Below, in pieces: positions 33,733 through 43,683 of a DNA stretch of 64,000 nucleotides. The DNA is from Kappaphycus alvarezii (taxonomy: Eukaryota; Rhodophyta; Florideophyceae; Gigartinales; Solieriaceae), in assembly GCA_002205965.3 (NCBI GenBank), contig NADL03000646.1, forward strand, positions 1-64,000, in the 5' to 3' direction. A program made the translations under genes and the position numbers. Under the pieces are notes generated by a model. The model did no database searches. It was not told the origin of the DNA and saw nothing but the letters and a program-made list of their open reading frames with translations. Position 1 is the first letter of the stretch. Each line of letters starts with the position of its first letter.

Positions 33733-35128
33733 TCATTGCTGTCGAATGCTAGCACCAGCAACAGTCTGCCAGGAAGTCGATGGGATGCAAGCCAGCAGAC
33801 TAGCAGCGTTAGAAGTTACTGTCAACGCCGAGTTTCGCTGTAGAAGAATGCCTCGATCCCTCGAAAACCGTTCCAATGCGCGGCTGGCGACTGTTTTTGT
33901 AAGCTCAGTGACCACTGAAAACGCCTCTGGATGCCATTAGCCAAAAGTAGAGATTAGAACAGGAACTAGCCTGCTCCTCTCCAGTATTTCCACAAGAAAG
34001 CTCTGGTATTTCCGCCGCTTCGCCGCGCTCACTGAATTGAGACTGGCCGTCGCGTTGAAAGTTGGGACTCTGGAATGAGAGGGAGCGAGTGGATTGACAA
34101 ACGTTATGTCGAAATAGTCAATTGCACCTGCGGCACCCATGGCTCTGATGTCTGGTCTTGCTCGGTGTTGATGATGCACAAGCCGTTCGATGAAAGGGCG
34201 CAGAGCTGCCCGTCAAAGATCATTGCCTAGCAAAGCAACCCGATTTTTGTGGCGATTGTTGCGCTAGCATTCATAACGACAATGCAGCAAATGGTCACCA
34301 CGAGTGTCGAGTGTCTCAGGGCACCCAGGCTTCGGGCAAGGAGTGTCAGGGGCGAAAACAGAGTTGGCAGAAGTACTGCAGCCACACCGAAAAATCCTTT
34401 CTCCTGATGTGTGTCCTCAACCCCGCACGAAGCGAACAGTGGACCCATCCCTGAGCTCCAGGTAGTGACATGAGGACGCGGAAAGCACGGGTACGGGTAT
34501 TGCCAGGCGGTAACTATTCCTGCGCCGCTGCGTAGACTGCTTCCGAAAGCTTCTTCTGTGGTGGTGGGTTGTTTGAGCGGAAGTGCTAAACGGAAGTCTA
34601 TCCGAAGATCGACAGGAGGCATTCCATATGTCAAAAGCTTCGAGGGCTTCATTGTATTGGGTCAGTTGTTTGGTGGAAGCCCGTAAGAATTTGGCGCGCA
34701 ACTTGCTCCAGTCGGTCCTGGACGCGAGGAATGAAGCAACGCAAACATCGTTCTCTGATGTCAAGCCAATTCCAAAAGTCGCCTTTTTGTCCTCGATCGG
34801 CTTGGTGGGCAGTTGCATTTCCTTTAATATGGTACCATCAAGCAATCCACCTGCCAATTTCCGGACGCAGTTCTCGAGTAGGCCATCAAAATTCTGGGTC
34901 CCTTTCCTTGTACAGGAAGGCGGAACGACTCGAAGAAGATTCCAACTCGTAGACCCCAAAACAGCTTCGAAGTAGTTGGAACGAAACTTGCGAGTCTTCC
35001 AGCTTGGTGATGGCATTGATAAGAGGTTCGAGGTTGTGAAAATTGTCCAGTATGTGCTTTTCCATGAACGCATTATAACCCACTGGAGCGTTCAAGGTGA
35101 TAACCCTTTCGCTGTATTCCTGCAACAC
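33733..35128 (-). pseudogene. Family T thumb, CCHC knuckle and nuclease-like domain
   Basis: VITLNAPVGYNAFMEKHI, NLLRVVPPSC, VRKLAGGLLDGTILKEMQLP, GIGLTSENDVCVASFLAS, QYNEALEAFDIWNAS, then PDTPCPKPGCPETLDTRGDH with HLLHC (the knuckle), RPDIRAMGAAGAIDYFDITF and NPLAPSHSR (R-P-D then F-D pair of a PD-(D/E)xK-like fold), RSRLVPVLISTFG and RDRGILLQRN. The spacing knuckle to R-P-D to D resembles the restriction-like endonuclease of R2-type elements (known family trait); the catalytic Lys is not obvious. Confidence 0.75.
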
Positions 35129-35176
35129 GTCAGCGGGGTAAGCTGCTTGGACTGAGAAGACGGGGGCTGTGGGTCA

Positions 35177-36011
35177 TCAGATCTTGCATTTCGGGCTGGC
35201 GAGATGAAGCCAAAGAAGTTTGCCTTCCAGGGAGGACAAAACTTCGATGACCTCGAGTAATGCGGTGTGTTTGGCTATAATACAACCATCATCATGATAC
35301 CAAAGTTTAAAAAGCAAGGTTTCCAACTCTGTGTCCTCTTCGGCGAATGAAGATAACAACTCACGAATTTTTATAGCGAGAGGTTGGAGGACCAGGGCGA
35401 AAAGCAAGCCCCTGAGTGGGTCTCCTTGCTGAGTTCCCAAGACACTCCGTATCGTCTCGAATCCAGTCCATAGGAACGCTGGATCGTTGTTGTAGCAGTG
35501 CAAAACCCAGGGTAACAACTGCGGAAAAAGATTCTTGACTGCCTTGGAAAAGCCTGCACGGCTGCAGAGGTGGAAACGTTTGGGTGTTTTACTGTTGGAA
35601 GATATTTCCGACCTATGACGAGCTGCAGAGGTTGAATTCGTTCCTTAGGTCCACCGATAGAAGAGCATAGTCAGGACTAGTGCCGAATTGTTGACAATGC
35701 GCCGAACTCCATGAACAACAATGTCAGTTCCTGATTTTGTGGCAATACCGACATGCAGCGGCTGAAAGCAGCGTAGTGCGTTGTCATTGAATCGAGTTGC
35801 GAGGCAGCTGCTCACCAATCTTCTTAAAGTTTACCCCACAGCAATGGGGTGCGGGGTTATGTCCTTCTTCGTTAGTGACGTGAGTGGGGCTCCAGCAACC
35901 CAGGGTGCGAGCGTTATGGGAGCTTTCCCAGACGCCAATACTTTCACAAGTTCTGTGAGGTATTGCGAGAATCCCTCCTGGGAGGAAGATGTTGGGGCCT
36001 TTAATAGCTCT
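35177..36011 (-). pseudogene. Family T reverse transcriptase core
   Basis: Motifs in order: VKVLASGKAPITLAP, HPIAVG and TLRRLVSSCLATRF (motifs 1-2), QPLHVGIATKSGTDIVVHG, EFNLCS (end of motif A), LLPWVLHCYNNDPAFLW, GTQQGDPLR at 35437-35411, and WYHDDG at 35302-35285. Motif A is split by the micro-insertion at 35572-35621. The upper part carries in-frame stops (for example after PIAVG). Confidence 0.8.
35572..35621 (-). mobile_element. Family T micro-insertion, 50 bp, 11-bp TSD
   Basis: Perfect TSD GCTGCAGAGGT at 35561-35571 and 35622-35632. The insert is only the T terminus (plus strand GGAAACGTTTGGGTG, TTTTACTGTTGG, AAGATATTTCC, GACCTATG). Deleting insert plus one TSD rejoins EFNLCS to RAGFSKAVKN in the RT, matching AFNLCS at 32.6 kb. 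Confidence 0.95.
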
Positions 36012-37354
36012 TCAACGTGACAAGGGCGAAGGACTGATCCGCCAGGGGCTGAACCCGGGTTGAAAAAACGAACAACTCGCAGTACTTCGTCCTTCGAATC
36101 GGTTTGATTGTGGGGGTCTGTGGGGGTAAAAATCTTTCCTCGTCATCTCCTGGAGCTTGAGGATGCATTGCGCGAAGGGCGTCGGACGCACATTTTGTTT
36201 CCGGAAGGACACCTAATGAACCTAGGGCCTGTGCCGCTTTGCCAGAGGCGCCTTCTCTGGCGAGTCTTATGGCCCGGCGGAGGCTGGTCTGTTTCTGCTC
36301 TCGGGGCGTTGGGGTCGTAAGAGCTCTGGAAGCTGCGTTTTTAAGAGATTTTTGCCAAAATGATTAGAATTGCCCTGCGTTCCATGGTTCAAACCGCTCC
36401 CTTATTTTGTCGCTGCTGGATTGGGCCTCATTTGAACCGGGATCTCTTGAGGGAGCTGACGTGTTAAAGAGCATCACAGAAGGAAACAAGAACACTTTGG
36501 AAAACTTCACTGCGGCGTCGGTACGCCTTTGTACACATGCCCGCGATGATTCGCACATGATAGTTGCTAGCGATTCACTCAGGACGGATCAGAAGCGTGT
36601 GGATATGTGTGATTGCACTGGAATGTAAGTTGTGAATATTTCGTCGGAACTGGGTAAAGTCTGCTCGGGGAATGGAGCTACGTCCTCGAGTGTCGGCTGT
36701 TGTTCCAAGGCTGTCTGTTCTATTCTCGCAATGCACGGAGTTGGATTGTCTGAAACTGGCCGTGAATCTGGAACCCGGGATGCACTGGAATCTTCGACCA
36801 GCAACTGTGACCTGTGTAAAGGTATGTGGTTTCTCGGCCTCGTGTCTACAAAGCACTTAGGGCAGCGGGCATACGAGAAGGAAAAAGGGCCTTGTGAGCT
36901 GAGGCTTTCACACCTATAGCCGTGGTTCAGGTGAAGACAGCTGCAATTCCAGTAACCTATTTCAGCAAGGTGCTTCTGCAATTTAACCAGCTCGTGACAA
37001 CGGGGGTGGGCCAAGGTTGGCCTTTGGGGTGTGCGTAGTACGAAGGTGGGCTATTAGTTGAGAGACTTTCTGAATCCAGGGTTTCGGCTCCTTGCAGAGG
37101 GGGCAACGGCCAGGAGTGGGTAGTTGCTTGTTCGAATGCGGCGTTGTAACCTTGTGGGCCGAGAGCCAGTAGCTAGCGTTGTCGTTCGTCTGTCGATGTT
37201 CTAATGTGTCGGCAATTGCCGGATCTAGTCTCGCTGCCATGATTATAACGGACTGTAAAGCTTCAACCTGCCCTTGTGTCTTTAAGTACCGCTTCCACAG
37301 GTCCTTGCGCCTTGCCCTTTGTGTTGAAATGAAGTCTTGGTGGCAATTTATCAC
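36012..37354 (-). pseudogene. Family T N-terminal region: C2H2 finger and WNAGQF linker
   Basis: ATG at 37354. Contains RCPLCKEPKPWIQKVSQL then IAHLRTTH, a C-x2-C...H-x4-H finger; HLAEIGYWNCSC and YARCPKCFVD (a second Cys pair); then PVQSHISTRF and, in the next frame, SSDKIRERFEPWNAGQF. The last block recurs as RIELWNAGQFETLWKQ at 40.7 kb and RIALRNQGKFQKLWKAG at 26.0 kb, so it is under family-level conservation. N-terminal C2H2 fingers are known in R2-clade elements, where they bind target DNA; such a role here is inference. Confidence 0.75.
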
Positions 37355-37530
37355 CTCCCTGAGGTTCTAAACCAGTAAACCCTACTAAGCGATTGGACCT
37401 ATTATTGTACTGTATGCCAATCCTCAGGACGCCAATCCTGTACGCCGGTATGCACCTCAGACCTCCCTTTCTGATTCTGTAAATATCACCAAGACTTTTG
37501 ACTCCAGGGAGCTCGGTGGCGTTTGTCAAT

Positions 37531-38040
37531 GTCTAGCAACGCAAGGATGAAAGAAATTGACAGTTTGAAATTTTTCACTCGCCGGCGGAGCTCCGTCCTT
37601 GAGAATTGCGTAGCGGCGATGAGGGACGCCCAGGGCGAGTTTGGTTTTCCTCGCCAATCATCTCAGAGAAAGGCAGCGGTGAATCGCCAGGTGTTAAGGG
37701 ACACGTGTAGAGAACCGAATGAAGTGAACGCAGAAAAGGATCGTTGAGTAGATCGGTACCGCGTACAGGGCAACGGGGAGACGTAAAGAGTGAGAACGGG
37801 AGGTTTGGTCGGAAATATAGCGATGTGTGTTAGGGAAAGGGATGGGGCCGATCCAGAGGATCGGCCGTCCGGTGCGCCGAGGGTGGCAGGGGAGGCAGGG
37901 GGCGCGCGCACGTAAGGGAAGAGGATGGAGTCAAGTTCACTGTACTGTACAGTATGTATGTCCTGTACGTCCTTTTTGAAATTTACTTTATCATTTTAAT
38001 TTGTATGCGCATTTTTGAACGTACCCCAACACCTCATTTA
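37531..38040. other. Spacer with GTAC palindromes
   Basis: No gene recognised. 37938-37957 contains TGTACTGTACAGTATG. Confidence 0.35.
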
Positions 38041-38120
38041 GGGGGGAAATTTGGGGTGTTTAATCCATGAAAAATGAGGTCAGTCGTTCCCTGAGGGATG
38101 CCGTGATATTGGTATTAGCT
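38041..38120 (-). mobile_element. Family T 3' end, 3' UTR type iv
   Basis: Plus strand GGGGGGAAATTTGGGGTG, TTTAATCCATGAAAAA, GAGGTCAG, GGGATGCCGTGATAT: reverse complement of the tail at 1221-1298. No coding sequence attached. No clear TSD. Confidence 0.6.
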
Positions 38121-38320
38121 TACAATTAATGCCTTTTGCTCACGTACCACACCATCGCAAAAGAAAGTAACCGACGTCATCCATGCGGCAGTATGGGAAA
38201 GTATTCCACCCGGGGATCAAATTAGGCAAGCATTCCGTGCCTCTTTGGCCCTCCCCGGTGCCAAGGAATGGGTATACTGCGCCCCTTGCTCCCGTCTCAA
38301 GACCAGTATTGACTCTCATG

Positions 38321-38370
38321 GCAATAGATGAAACATAAATTCCAAGAGTAAAGCACCCAAACCTTCCCCC
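38321..38370 (+). mobile_element. Family T micro-insertion (50 bp), first of two at one site
   Basis: Lies between CTCTCATG (38313-38320) and CTCTCGTGAATT (38371-38382). Contains AATTCCAAGAGTAAAGC, ACCCAAACCTTCCCCC. Confidence 0.75.
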
Positions 38371-38382
38371 CTCTCGTGAATT

Positions 38383-38455
38383 GTGGTTGCCAGGAAAACC
38401 ATGGGATAGATCGGATATATCTTCAAAGAGTAAAACACCCGAACCTTTTCCCCTC
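38383..38455 (+). mobile_element. Family T micro-insertion (73 bp), 12-bp TSD, second at the same site
   Basis: Perfect TSD CTCTCGTGAATT at 38371-38382 and 38456-38467. The insert begins GTGGTTGCCAGGAAAACC and ends with the type i terminus (GATCGGATATATCTTC, AAAGAG, TAAAACACCC). The CTCTC-R-TG target therefore appears three times around two inserts. Confidence 0.9.
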
Positions 38456-39344
38456 CTCTCGTGAATTCGCGGTGTGGCCCCAATGCTTCTTCCAAGTCCC
38501 GCTGTTCCTTTCGGACGTCCCGTGTTCGAGACGAAACTGCCCCGAGACCCTCGACTGCTTCGGGGATCACCTCATCCACTGTAGCATGGTGGGCACAGAA
38601 CTCGACGACATGACCTTCAAGTCGTTCTCTTCGTGCAATGCATTAAGAAAGCGGCCCGCCACCTCGCCGTCGAACCGCGGGACAGGGTGCATCGCACAAG
38701 GCTAGACAACCGGGCGATGGGAAGCAATCGAAGCACGGAGTTCTTAAATGTCACGTTCTTCAACCGGCTTGCGCCCTCCCACAGAAGGGTGCACACTTTT
38801 AATCCGCTGAGCCCCCTTAATGCGACCGCCCCCGGGAAGCATAGAAGATATGAATATTTTATCGCAACCTCCGTGAGAGGTAGGCTCCTGCCTATCCCTA
38901 TATCCACTTTGTGATGTTGACAACAAGACACTCATTGGGTTTTAACCGATGTCGCGCGGAACGTGGCCGTTGGGGCGAGGAGACCTATGGCAAAGTCGGA
39001 GTGTTGCTTACTCAAAGGCACGCTGCCGCGGCCGTAATGTCCAACGAAGCATGCCTGCTGGCCGGCCTTGAACTGGCTTTGTCGGGAGAATTACGAGGTA
39101 GTACTGGTCACCCTCTAGGGTATTTTGGGCCACAACCAACCATATCTTTCAAATATTAAAACACCTCACATTTCCCCTGTACTGATTTGAGATGTAAAAC
39201 AGTTACTTGTCGAGATTGGAAAGTCAGGCTAATTATTTTCCGAAAGAATTCGCATAGCACGTACAGGCGTACAGCGTTGTCTGCACAGTGTTTGCGCACC
39301 GTTAATGAATAGTTTTCATGTGTTGTGCTGACCTCACGGGACCC

Positions 39345-39437
39345 TATCAGCGACAACTTATCCCACATAACGCATTATCGGCGTGGACATAACCGACCGC
39401 ATCTTCCATGCATTAAAATAACCCAAAAATTCCCCCC
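39345..39437 (+). mobile_element. Family T 3' end, 3' UTR type iii
   Basis: CGACAACTTATCCCACATAA, GGCGTGGACATAACCGACCG, ATCTTCCATGCATTAAAATA, ACCCAAAAATTCCCC. The same UTR terminates the T copy at 39664 (minus) and is repeated at 57503-57593. No coding part here. Confidence 0.65.
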
Positions 39438-40360
39438 TTTCAAAGCCGCTGACACACCAGTCTTTTGCAGGCTCAGTACGCGCCATTCATTTTCTGCATC
39501 CAGTGTAACACTCAGATATGTAATTTGATTGGGTTGCAGCTAATACACCTGTCACAGTACAGTAAACGAACCCCTTTTTTCCCCCCGTTCGCTACTGTAA
39601 CTCCGAATAGCAGCTTGTACAACTTTCAACAGACCCCGCCAATGCCGCTTAGTACTGTAGTAAAGGGGGAATTTTTGGGTTATTTTAGTGCATGGAAGAT
39701 GTGGTCGGTTATATCCACACGGCTAAAGCGTTATGCGGGATAAGTCGTCGCCGATGGGTAGCACTACAGTACGTGACCTTCCTTACAGGGCCGGCTCAAT
39801 GCCAGCGAACAGGCATGCAGCGTTGGACATGACGGCAGCAGCAGCGTGCCTTTTGGTAAGCACCTCTCTAACTATCCCATAGGTCTGCATCGCTCGAACG
39901 GCCACGTTCGGATCAACATCTGCTGGCACCGCGTACGCGTCTGGGTGCCAGCCTCCAAGGGTGGATATTGGGATAGGCACAAGCCTTCCTCTAGCAGCCG
40001 TCGCGAGCAGTGGCTAATACCTTCTACGTTTGGCGGAGATGGCTGCATTGAGGGAGGTGAGTGGGTTGAAATTACGCACTTTCCTATTGGAGGGCGCAAG
40101 AGGATTGACGAACGTGACGTTAAAAAAGTCCGTTCCTCCGTTGCTACCCATTGCCTGGATAGCCGGCCTTGTGCTGTGAAGCTCCTGTCGCCGCTCGATG
40201 GCCGGATGACGGGCTGCCTTCTGCAAGTCTTGGGCGAGGAGGATGACTTGACGGTCGTGTCCTCGGGTGCGGAGCCCATCATGTAGGCAGTGCATGAGGT
40301 GATCCCAGTGGCAGTGGAGGACCTCAGGGCAGTTTGTTCGTGGGCATGGCATATCTGGGG

Positions 40361-40402
40361 GGAGAAAGGTTTGGATATTTTACTCTTGGAAGATATATCC
40401 CG
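40361..40402 (-). mobile_element. Family T micro-insertion, 42 bp, 9-bp TSD
   Basis: TSD TATCTGGGG (40352-40360) / TGTCTGGGG (40403-40411). Only the terminus is present (plus strand GGAGAAAGGTTTGGATA, TTTTACTCTTGG, AAGATATATCCC). It splits the knuckle region between LFAPDTG and ICHAHEQ. Confidence 0.85.
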
Positions 40403-40721
40403 TGTCTGGGGCGAAGAGCGGGACTTGGAGGTAGTACTGGAGCCACACTGAGAACTCATGGGCGTCAATATTGGTCTTGAGGCCGGGGCATTGCCGTACG
40501 CACCTTCTTTGGTCAGTTTAGTCGCTCGCCGAATACTGAGTTGCGCTTGTTCGGAGGACGAGATTGTTTCTGGGCGCCGGGATGTAGACTGTTAGGTAGC
40601 TTGCTTCCATAGGGTCTCGAACTGTCCTGCGTTCCATAGCTCGATTCTGTCTCGCATTTGATCCGCAATAGATTGCCGACGTGTTTCGGTTGTGCCGGAG
40701 TCCGGGTGAGACAGGTTAGAC

Positions 40722-40763
40722 TTGATATATCTTCCAAGAGTAAAACGCCCAAACCTTTTTCCC
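40722..40763 (+). mobile_element. Family T micro-insertion, 42 bp, 8-bp TSD
   Basis: TSD GGTTAGAC (40714-40721) / GGTTTGAC (40764-40771). Insert TTGATATATCTTCCAAGAG, TAAAACGCCC, AAACCTTTTTCCC. It sits just before the linker motif, close to the position used by the insertion at 25898. Confidence 0.85.
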
Positions 40764-40942
40764 GGTTTGACAGCATAACGGCCGGAAAAGGAACAGTTCT
40801 GCAAACACTTCGGTGGCATGCGAGTAACCAGCTAGGCAGGCGTCTGCGGCGTCATTCATGACTCTGACATATGTTTCTTCCAGAATGCCCCGGAACCTGG
40901 TTGGAATGTGTGCCATGACGGGTGTGTGCGTAACACAAATTT

Positions 40943-41003
40943 CATCCCTTAGGGAAGAGCTGACCATATTTTTCATGCATTAAAAACACCCCAAATTTCC
41001 CCC
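40943..41003 (+). mobile_element. Family T micro-insertion, 61 bp, 3' UTR type iv
   Basis: Flanked by AATTT (40938-40942 and 41004-41008). Removing it restores the antisense T frame EQICVTHTPVMAHIPT. Insert CATCCCTTAGGGAAGAGC, TGACC, TTTTTCATGCATTAAAAA, CACCCC. Confidence 0.8.
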
Positions 41004-41880
41004 AATTTGCTCCATGGTGGGTAGCTTCTGTTGCGGCTGATTCGCCGAGCCTTCCTCATTCCTCGAATTGCGAATTGGTGTGGTCTCCACAGGTGCCGGC
41101 GGGGCTGGCTCGTCGGAGGCGAGCACTGGGAAGTTCTGTGGAGTTCGCGGATCGCAGAGTTGTGTGCCATCCAGAGGGAGGAAGCATCTCGGGGCTGTAT
41201 TAACGCTGCAATTGGGACATGGAGAGTACGAAAACTCATAAAAACCATCCGAGTTTGGTCCGGTAACTTTGGACCCAACATACTTGTCGTGGCACCCGCA
41301 ATACCATTAACCTAGCTTTCCCAGGTACTGTCGGAGTTTTCCTTGCTCGTTTTGCTTTGGTGTGCCTAATTTGGAGCCCGACGGTGAGAGCCGCGAAGAT
41401 GCGCTAGCAGCTGCGCCATTGTGTAGAGCTTATGGTTTTGGTTTGGGCAGAGTGGACAATACTCTGTATGTGGTAGTGGCCTTTTTGAGGCGGGGCGTAT
41501 CATCGGGCGCTCTGAAAACCATTTGGCATTGTTTCGCTCGACCGGTATGGGCTATGGGTGAGGCACGTGTGCTACTTGTGTTTGCTCCAAGTTTTTGGTC
41601 GGTGGTTCTCCCGTAGGCGGGGACATGATGGCAATTTCCTTGTACTGTACCTTGTTCCAGTATAACAGTGATTTTTGTCGGTGGCCACGTGGAGGTTTAG
41701 TGACAATTTTCCGCCACCCCGAGGTCTTAAAGCAGAGCACCCTACTAAACGATTGGACTTATTACAGTGCAGTACGCCAATCCTCGGGACTCCGATCCTG
41801 TACGCCGGTATGTACCTCAGACCTCCTTTTTCAACATTGTAATTGTCACCAAACCTGGGTTCCAGGTGGCCACGTGTAGT

Positions 41881-42402
41881 TGATCAAAAAATTGACCGTT
41901 TCAAAATTTGAACTTGCTAGGGGAGTTCGGTTCTTGGGAAGTGGGGATCGGGGACGAGGGAACTTTGACGCCACTCACAACTCTCTGGGGCGATGGAATG
42001 ACAAGACGAATACAGCAAAATCGCCTCTAGTGTAGCCGAAGAAAGGTGGAGGTGCGAGAGCAGAAAGGTGGGGTGTTGACGAAAAGTGGGCGGTGCGCGT
42101 TGAGCATGCACAAAATGGAAGGCAGTGCAGAAGAACGTCAGCGGGAGACAGAGGGGTGTGAGCGCGAGCAGCGCGCTGTATACGCGCGGCATTGTGCCGC
42201 ACGCTGGCGGCCCGGACTGCGAAGGGGAAGTGATAGGTGAAGGGGGGGGAAGGGGGAGGAGGGAAGTCAACAAGGGTTATTCCGAGAATCACGAACGAGA
42301 ATCACTTGCAATAGACTACAGTACAGTATGTACAGTACTGTAGAGTACCTACAGTACATTCCCTTTTCAGATCTCAGTTTACCACAGCACTTGTATGCTA
42401 CA
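41881..42402. other. Spacer, purine-rich, with GTAC palindrome cluster
   Basis: No gene recognised. The minus strand is pyrimidine-rich (41930-42270), like an L leader, but no ORF1 follows. 42316-42357 has repeated TACAGTACTGTA units. Confidence 0.35.
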
Positions 42403-43506
42403 GTAAAGAAGAAGAAGAATAAGACTTTACCAACCAGGAAAGGGGGGCCCTAGCGGCCCTCAAAGGGGGAAAAATCTATCCCAGCCAGGAGCAGTTGAGT
42501 TGTCGTCGGTTGATCGCGACAGAAGTTCGTTGTTGTATGAGCGAGCTGATAATCGTGAACAAGCGATCGCGCTCGAAGGCAGGGCTACTGCCTTTCCGTA
42601 GAGCGATGTACTCAGCAATTCTGGACAGACCTTGTTCGTCACCGGGACCGGCAGACCCGATATATCGAAAGCCATCGGGTGGAAGTCGATACGTAGTTCG
42701 GCGCAGAGGTGGCCATAGCGGAGAGATTTCGCGCGCTCAGATGCAGTAAGGGCAGCGAGGGGCGTGTGAATCCGCTGTTGGGCGTATGGAGCGGAGTGGG
42801 GGCTGATGACAGTGACGTCGTAGCCCTGCGGCACGTGGGAGAACTGGTCATCATCGGTGTACATGTCGAGGCGGCGGCGGGAGTTGGAGGGTCGGGGCAA
42901 GTCTTGCGGGAAGATCCATTCCCGGACAGGGCGAATCCCAATTGATAAGCGTGATACATCGGAAATGAGGCGGTCGCGAACACAATTGTGCCGCCGAATG
43001 GAGCCGTCGGCGCAAGGACAGACAGAGGCGTGGTGTCCGTAGGAATCCAGGGTGGGGACAGTGCGGAAGTGGGCGGCGGCGCAATAGGTGCAGGGTTGTG
43101 TGCCAGAGAAGATGGGGACACCAAGACGGAGGCAAACCATGGTTCGCCAGACTTCAGGAGCGGCCCGGGTACCGAGATGTCTCTGCGGGAGGTTATGAAA
43201 GGGACGGGAGGCGTGGGAAGAAGCGGCGAAAGCTAGGCGGCGGAGTAGCCGGGAGCCTTCGGGGGAGGAGAGGTCGACGGAAGAGAGAAGTCTGGTGCGA
43301 AGCGGCTTTTAAATCTCAGCTGTAGCGGTTGTCTGGAAGTCAGACAGGCCGGGGGAAGAAGACGCGCGGAGGCCAGCAAGGACGGCGGGGGGGGGAAACT
43401 GTCGGGGAGGCTGCATTTGGCCCGGATAGAGGTGAGAGACGTTGAGATCGAGGGCGAGACGTACAGTAAGTAGTCCTGTGAAATTACATTAGAACCACGT
43501 CGCATG
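42403..43506 (-). mobile_element. Family L 5'-truncated copy with (TTC)n tail
   Basis: A 226-codon frame (43140-42460) reads MVCLRLGVPIFSGTQPCTYC, LDSYGHHASVC, RRHNCVRDRLIS, RRLDMYTDDDQF, YDVTVISPHSAPY and FHPMAFDISG: knuckle plus nuclease with both Asp residues. Upstream frames are degraded thumb. The 3' tail is GGTAAAGTCTTA followed by (TTC)n at 42403-42425. TACTGTAG-type sequence on both sides (CTACAGTA near 42395 and 43509) may be the TSD, but that motif is common here. Confidence 0.75.
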
Positions 43507-43683
43507 ATCTACAGTACAGTACAAATAATGGAGCGGAACCACCAACTAGAAAGTGGGAGAACTTGGGGTGCTTTACTGATGAGGGATGGCTGCTATTTTC
43601 GGAAGACTAAGGAGGACAGGACTGTGTAATTGAGAGTCTGGAAATGAGGGGGAGTCATAAGGTACTACCTCACAGGGCTGGTG

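Larger units (their letters stand above)
33615..37530 (-). mobile_element. Family T, most complete copy (about 3.9 kb)
   Basis: In sense order: leader motif GCATACCGGCGTACAGG (37440-37465), C2H2 region, linker, RT, thumb, knuckle, nuclease-like domain, and a 3' end CTCAATAAAGAGACC...TTTTCCC near 33620. All coding parts are present but split by frameshifts, and a 50-bp T micro-insertion interrupts RT motif A. This copy is the scaffold used to order the others. Confidence 0.85.
38150..39178 (+). mobile_element. Family T 3' third with two nested T micro-insertions
   Basis: The plus strand encodes a degraded VTDVIHAAVWESIPPGDQ, YCAPCSRLKTSIDSH, then beyond the insertions EFAVWPQCFFQVPLF, CSRRNCPETLDCFGDH with LIHC (knuckle), DNRAMGSNRSTEFLNVTF, HRRYEYFIATSVRGRLLPIP, and a frameshifted DVARNVAVGA and CWPALNW. 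It ends with ATCTTTCAAATATTAAAACA and CACATTTCCCC at 39178. The SIDSH-EFAVW junction pinpoints the insertion site. Confidence 0.75.
39664..41880 (-). mobile_element. Family T copy with internal RT deletion
   Basis: Sense order from 41880: leader motif (GTACGCCGGTATGTACC on plus strand at 41796), a Cys pair region (CHDKYVGSKVTGPNSDG, YSPCPNCSVNTAPR), HTPVMAHIPTRFRGILEE, RIELWNAGQFETLWKQ, then directly the knuckle segment (CPGLKTNIDAHEFSVWLQYY, CPRTNCPEVLHCHWDH, LMHC), RPAIQAMGSNGGTDFFNVTF, VPIPISTLGGWHPDAYAV and NAACLFAGIEPAL, then 3' UTR type iii. The RT and thumb are missing (junction near 40500-40530). Three T micro-insertions interrupt it. Confidence 0.8.

Noticed and set aside
35781..36020. 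79-codon plus-strand ORF
   Set aside because: Antisense of the T RT motifs 1-2, which are clearly on the minus strand.
41917..42292. Pyrimidine-rich minus-strand ORFs as an L ORF1
   Set aside because: No ORF1 block (KFAGRV...GGN) follows; only composition is similar.
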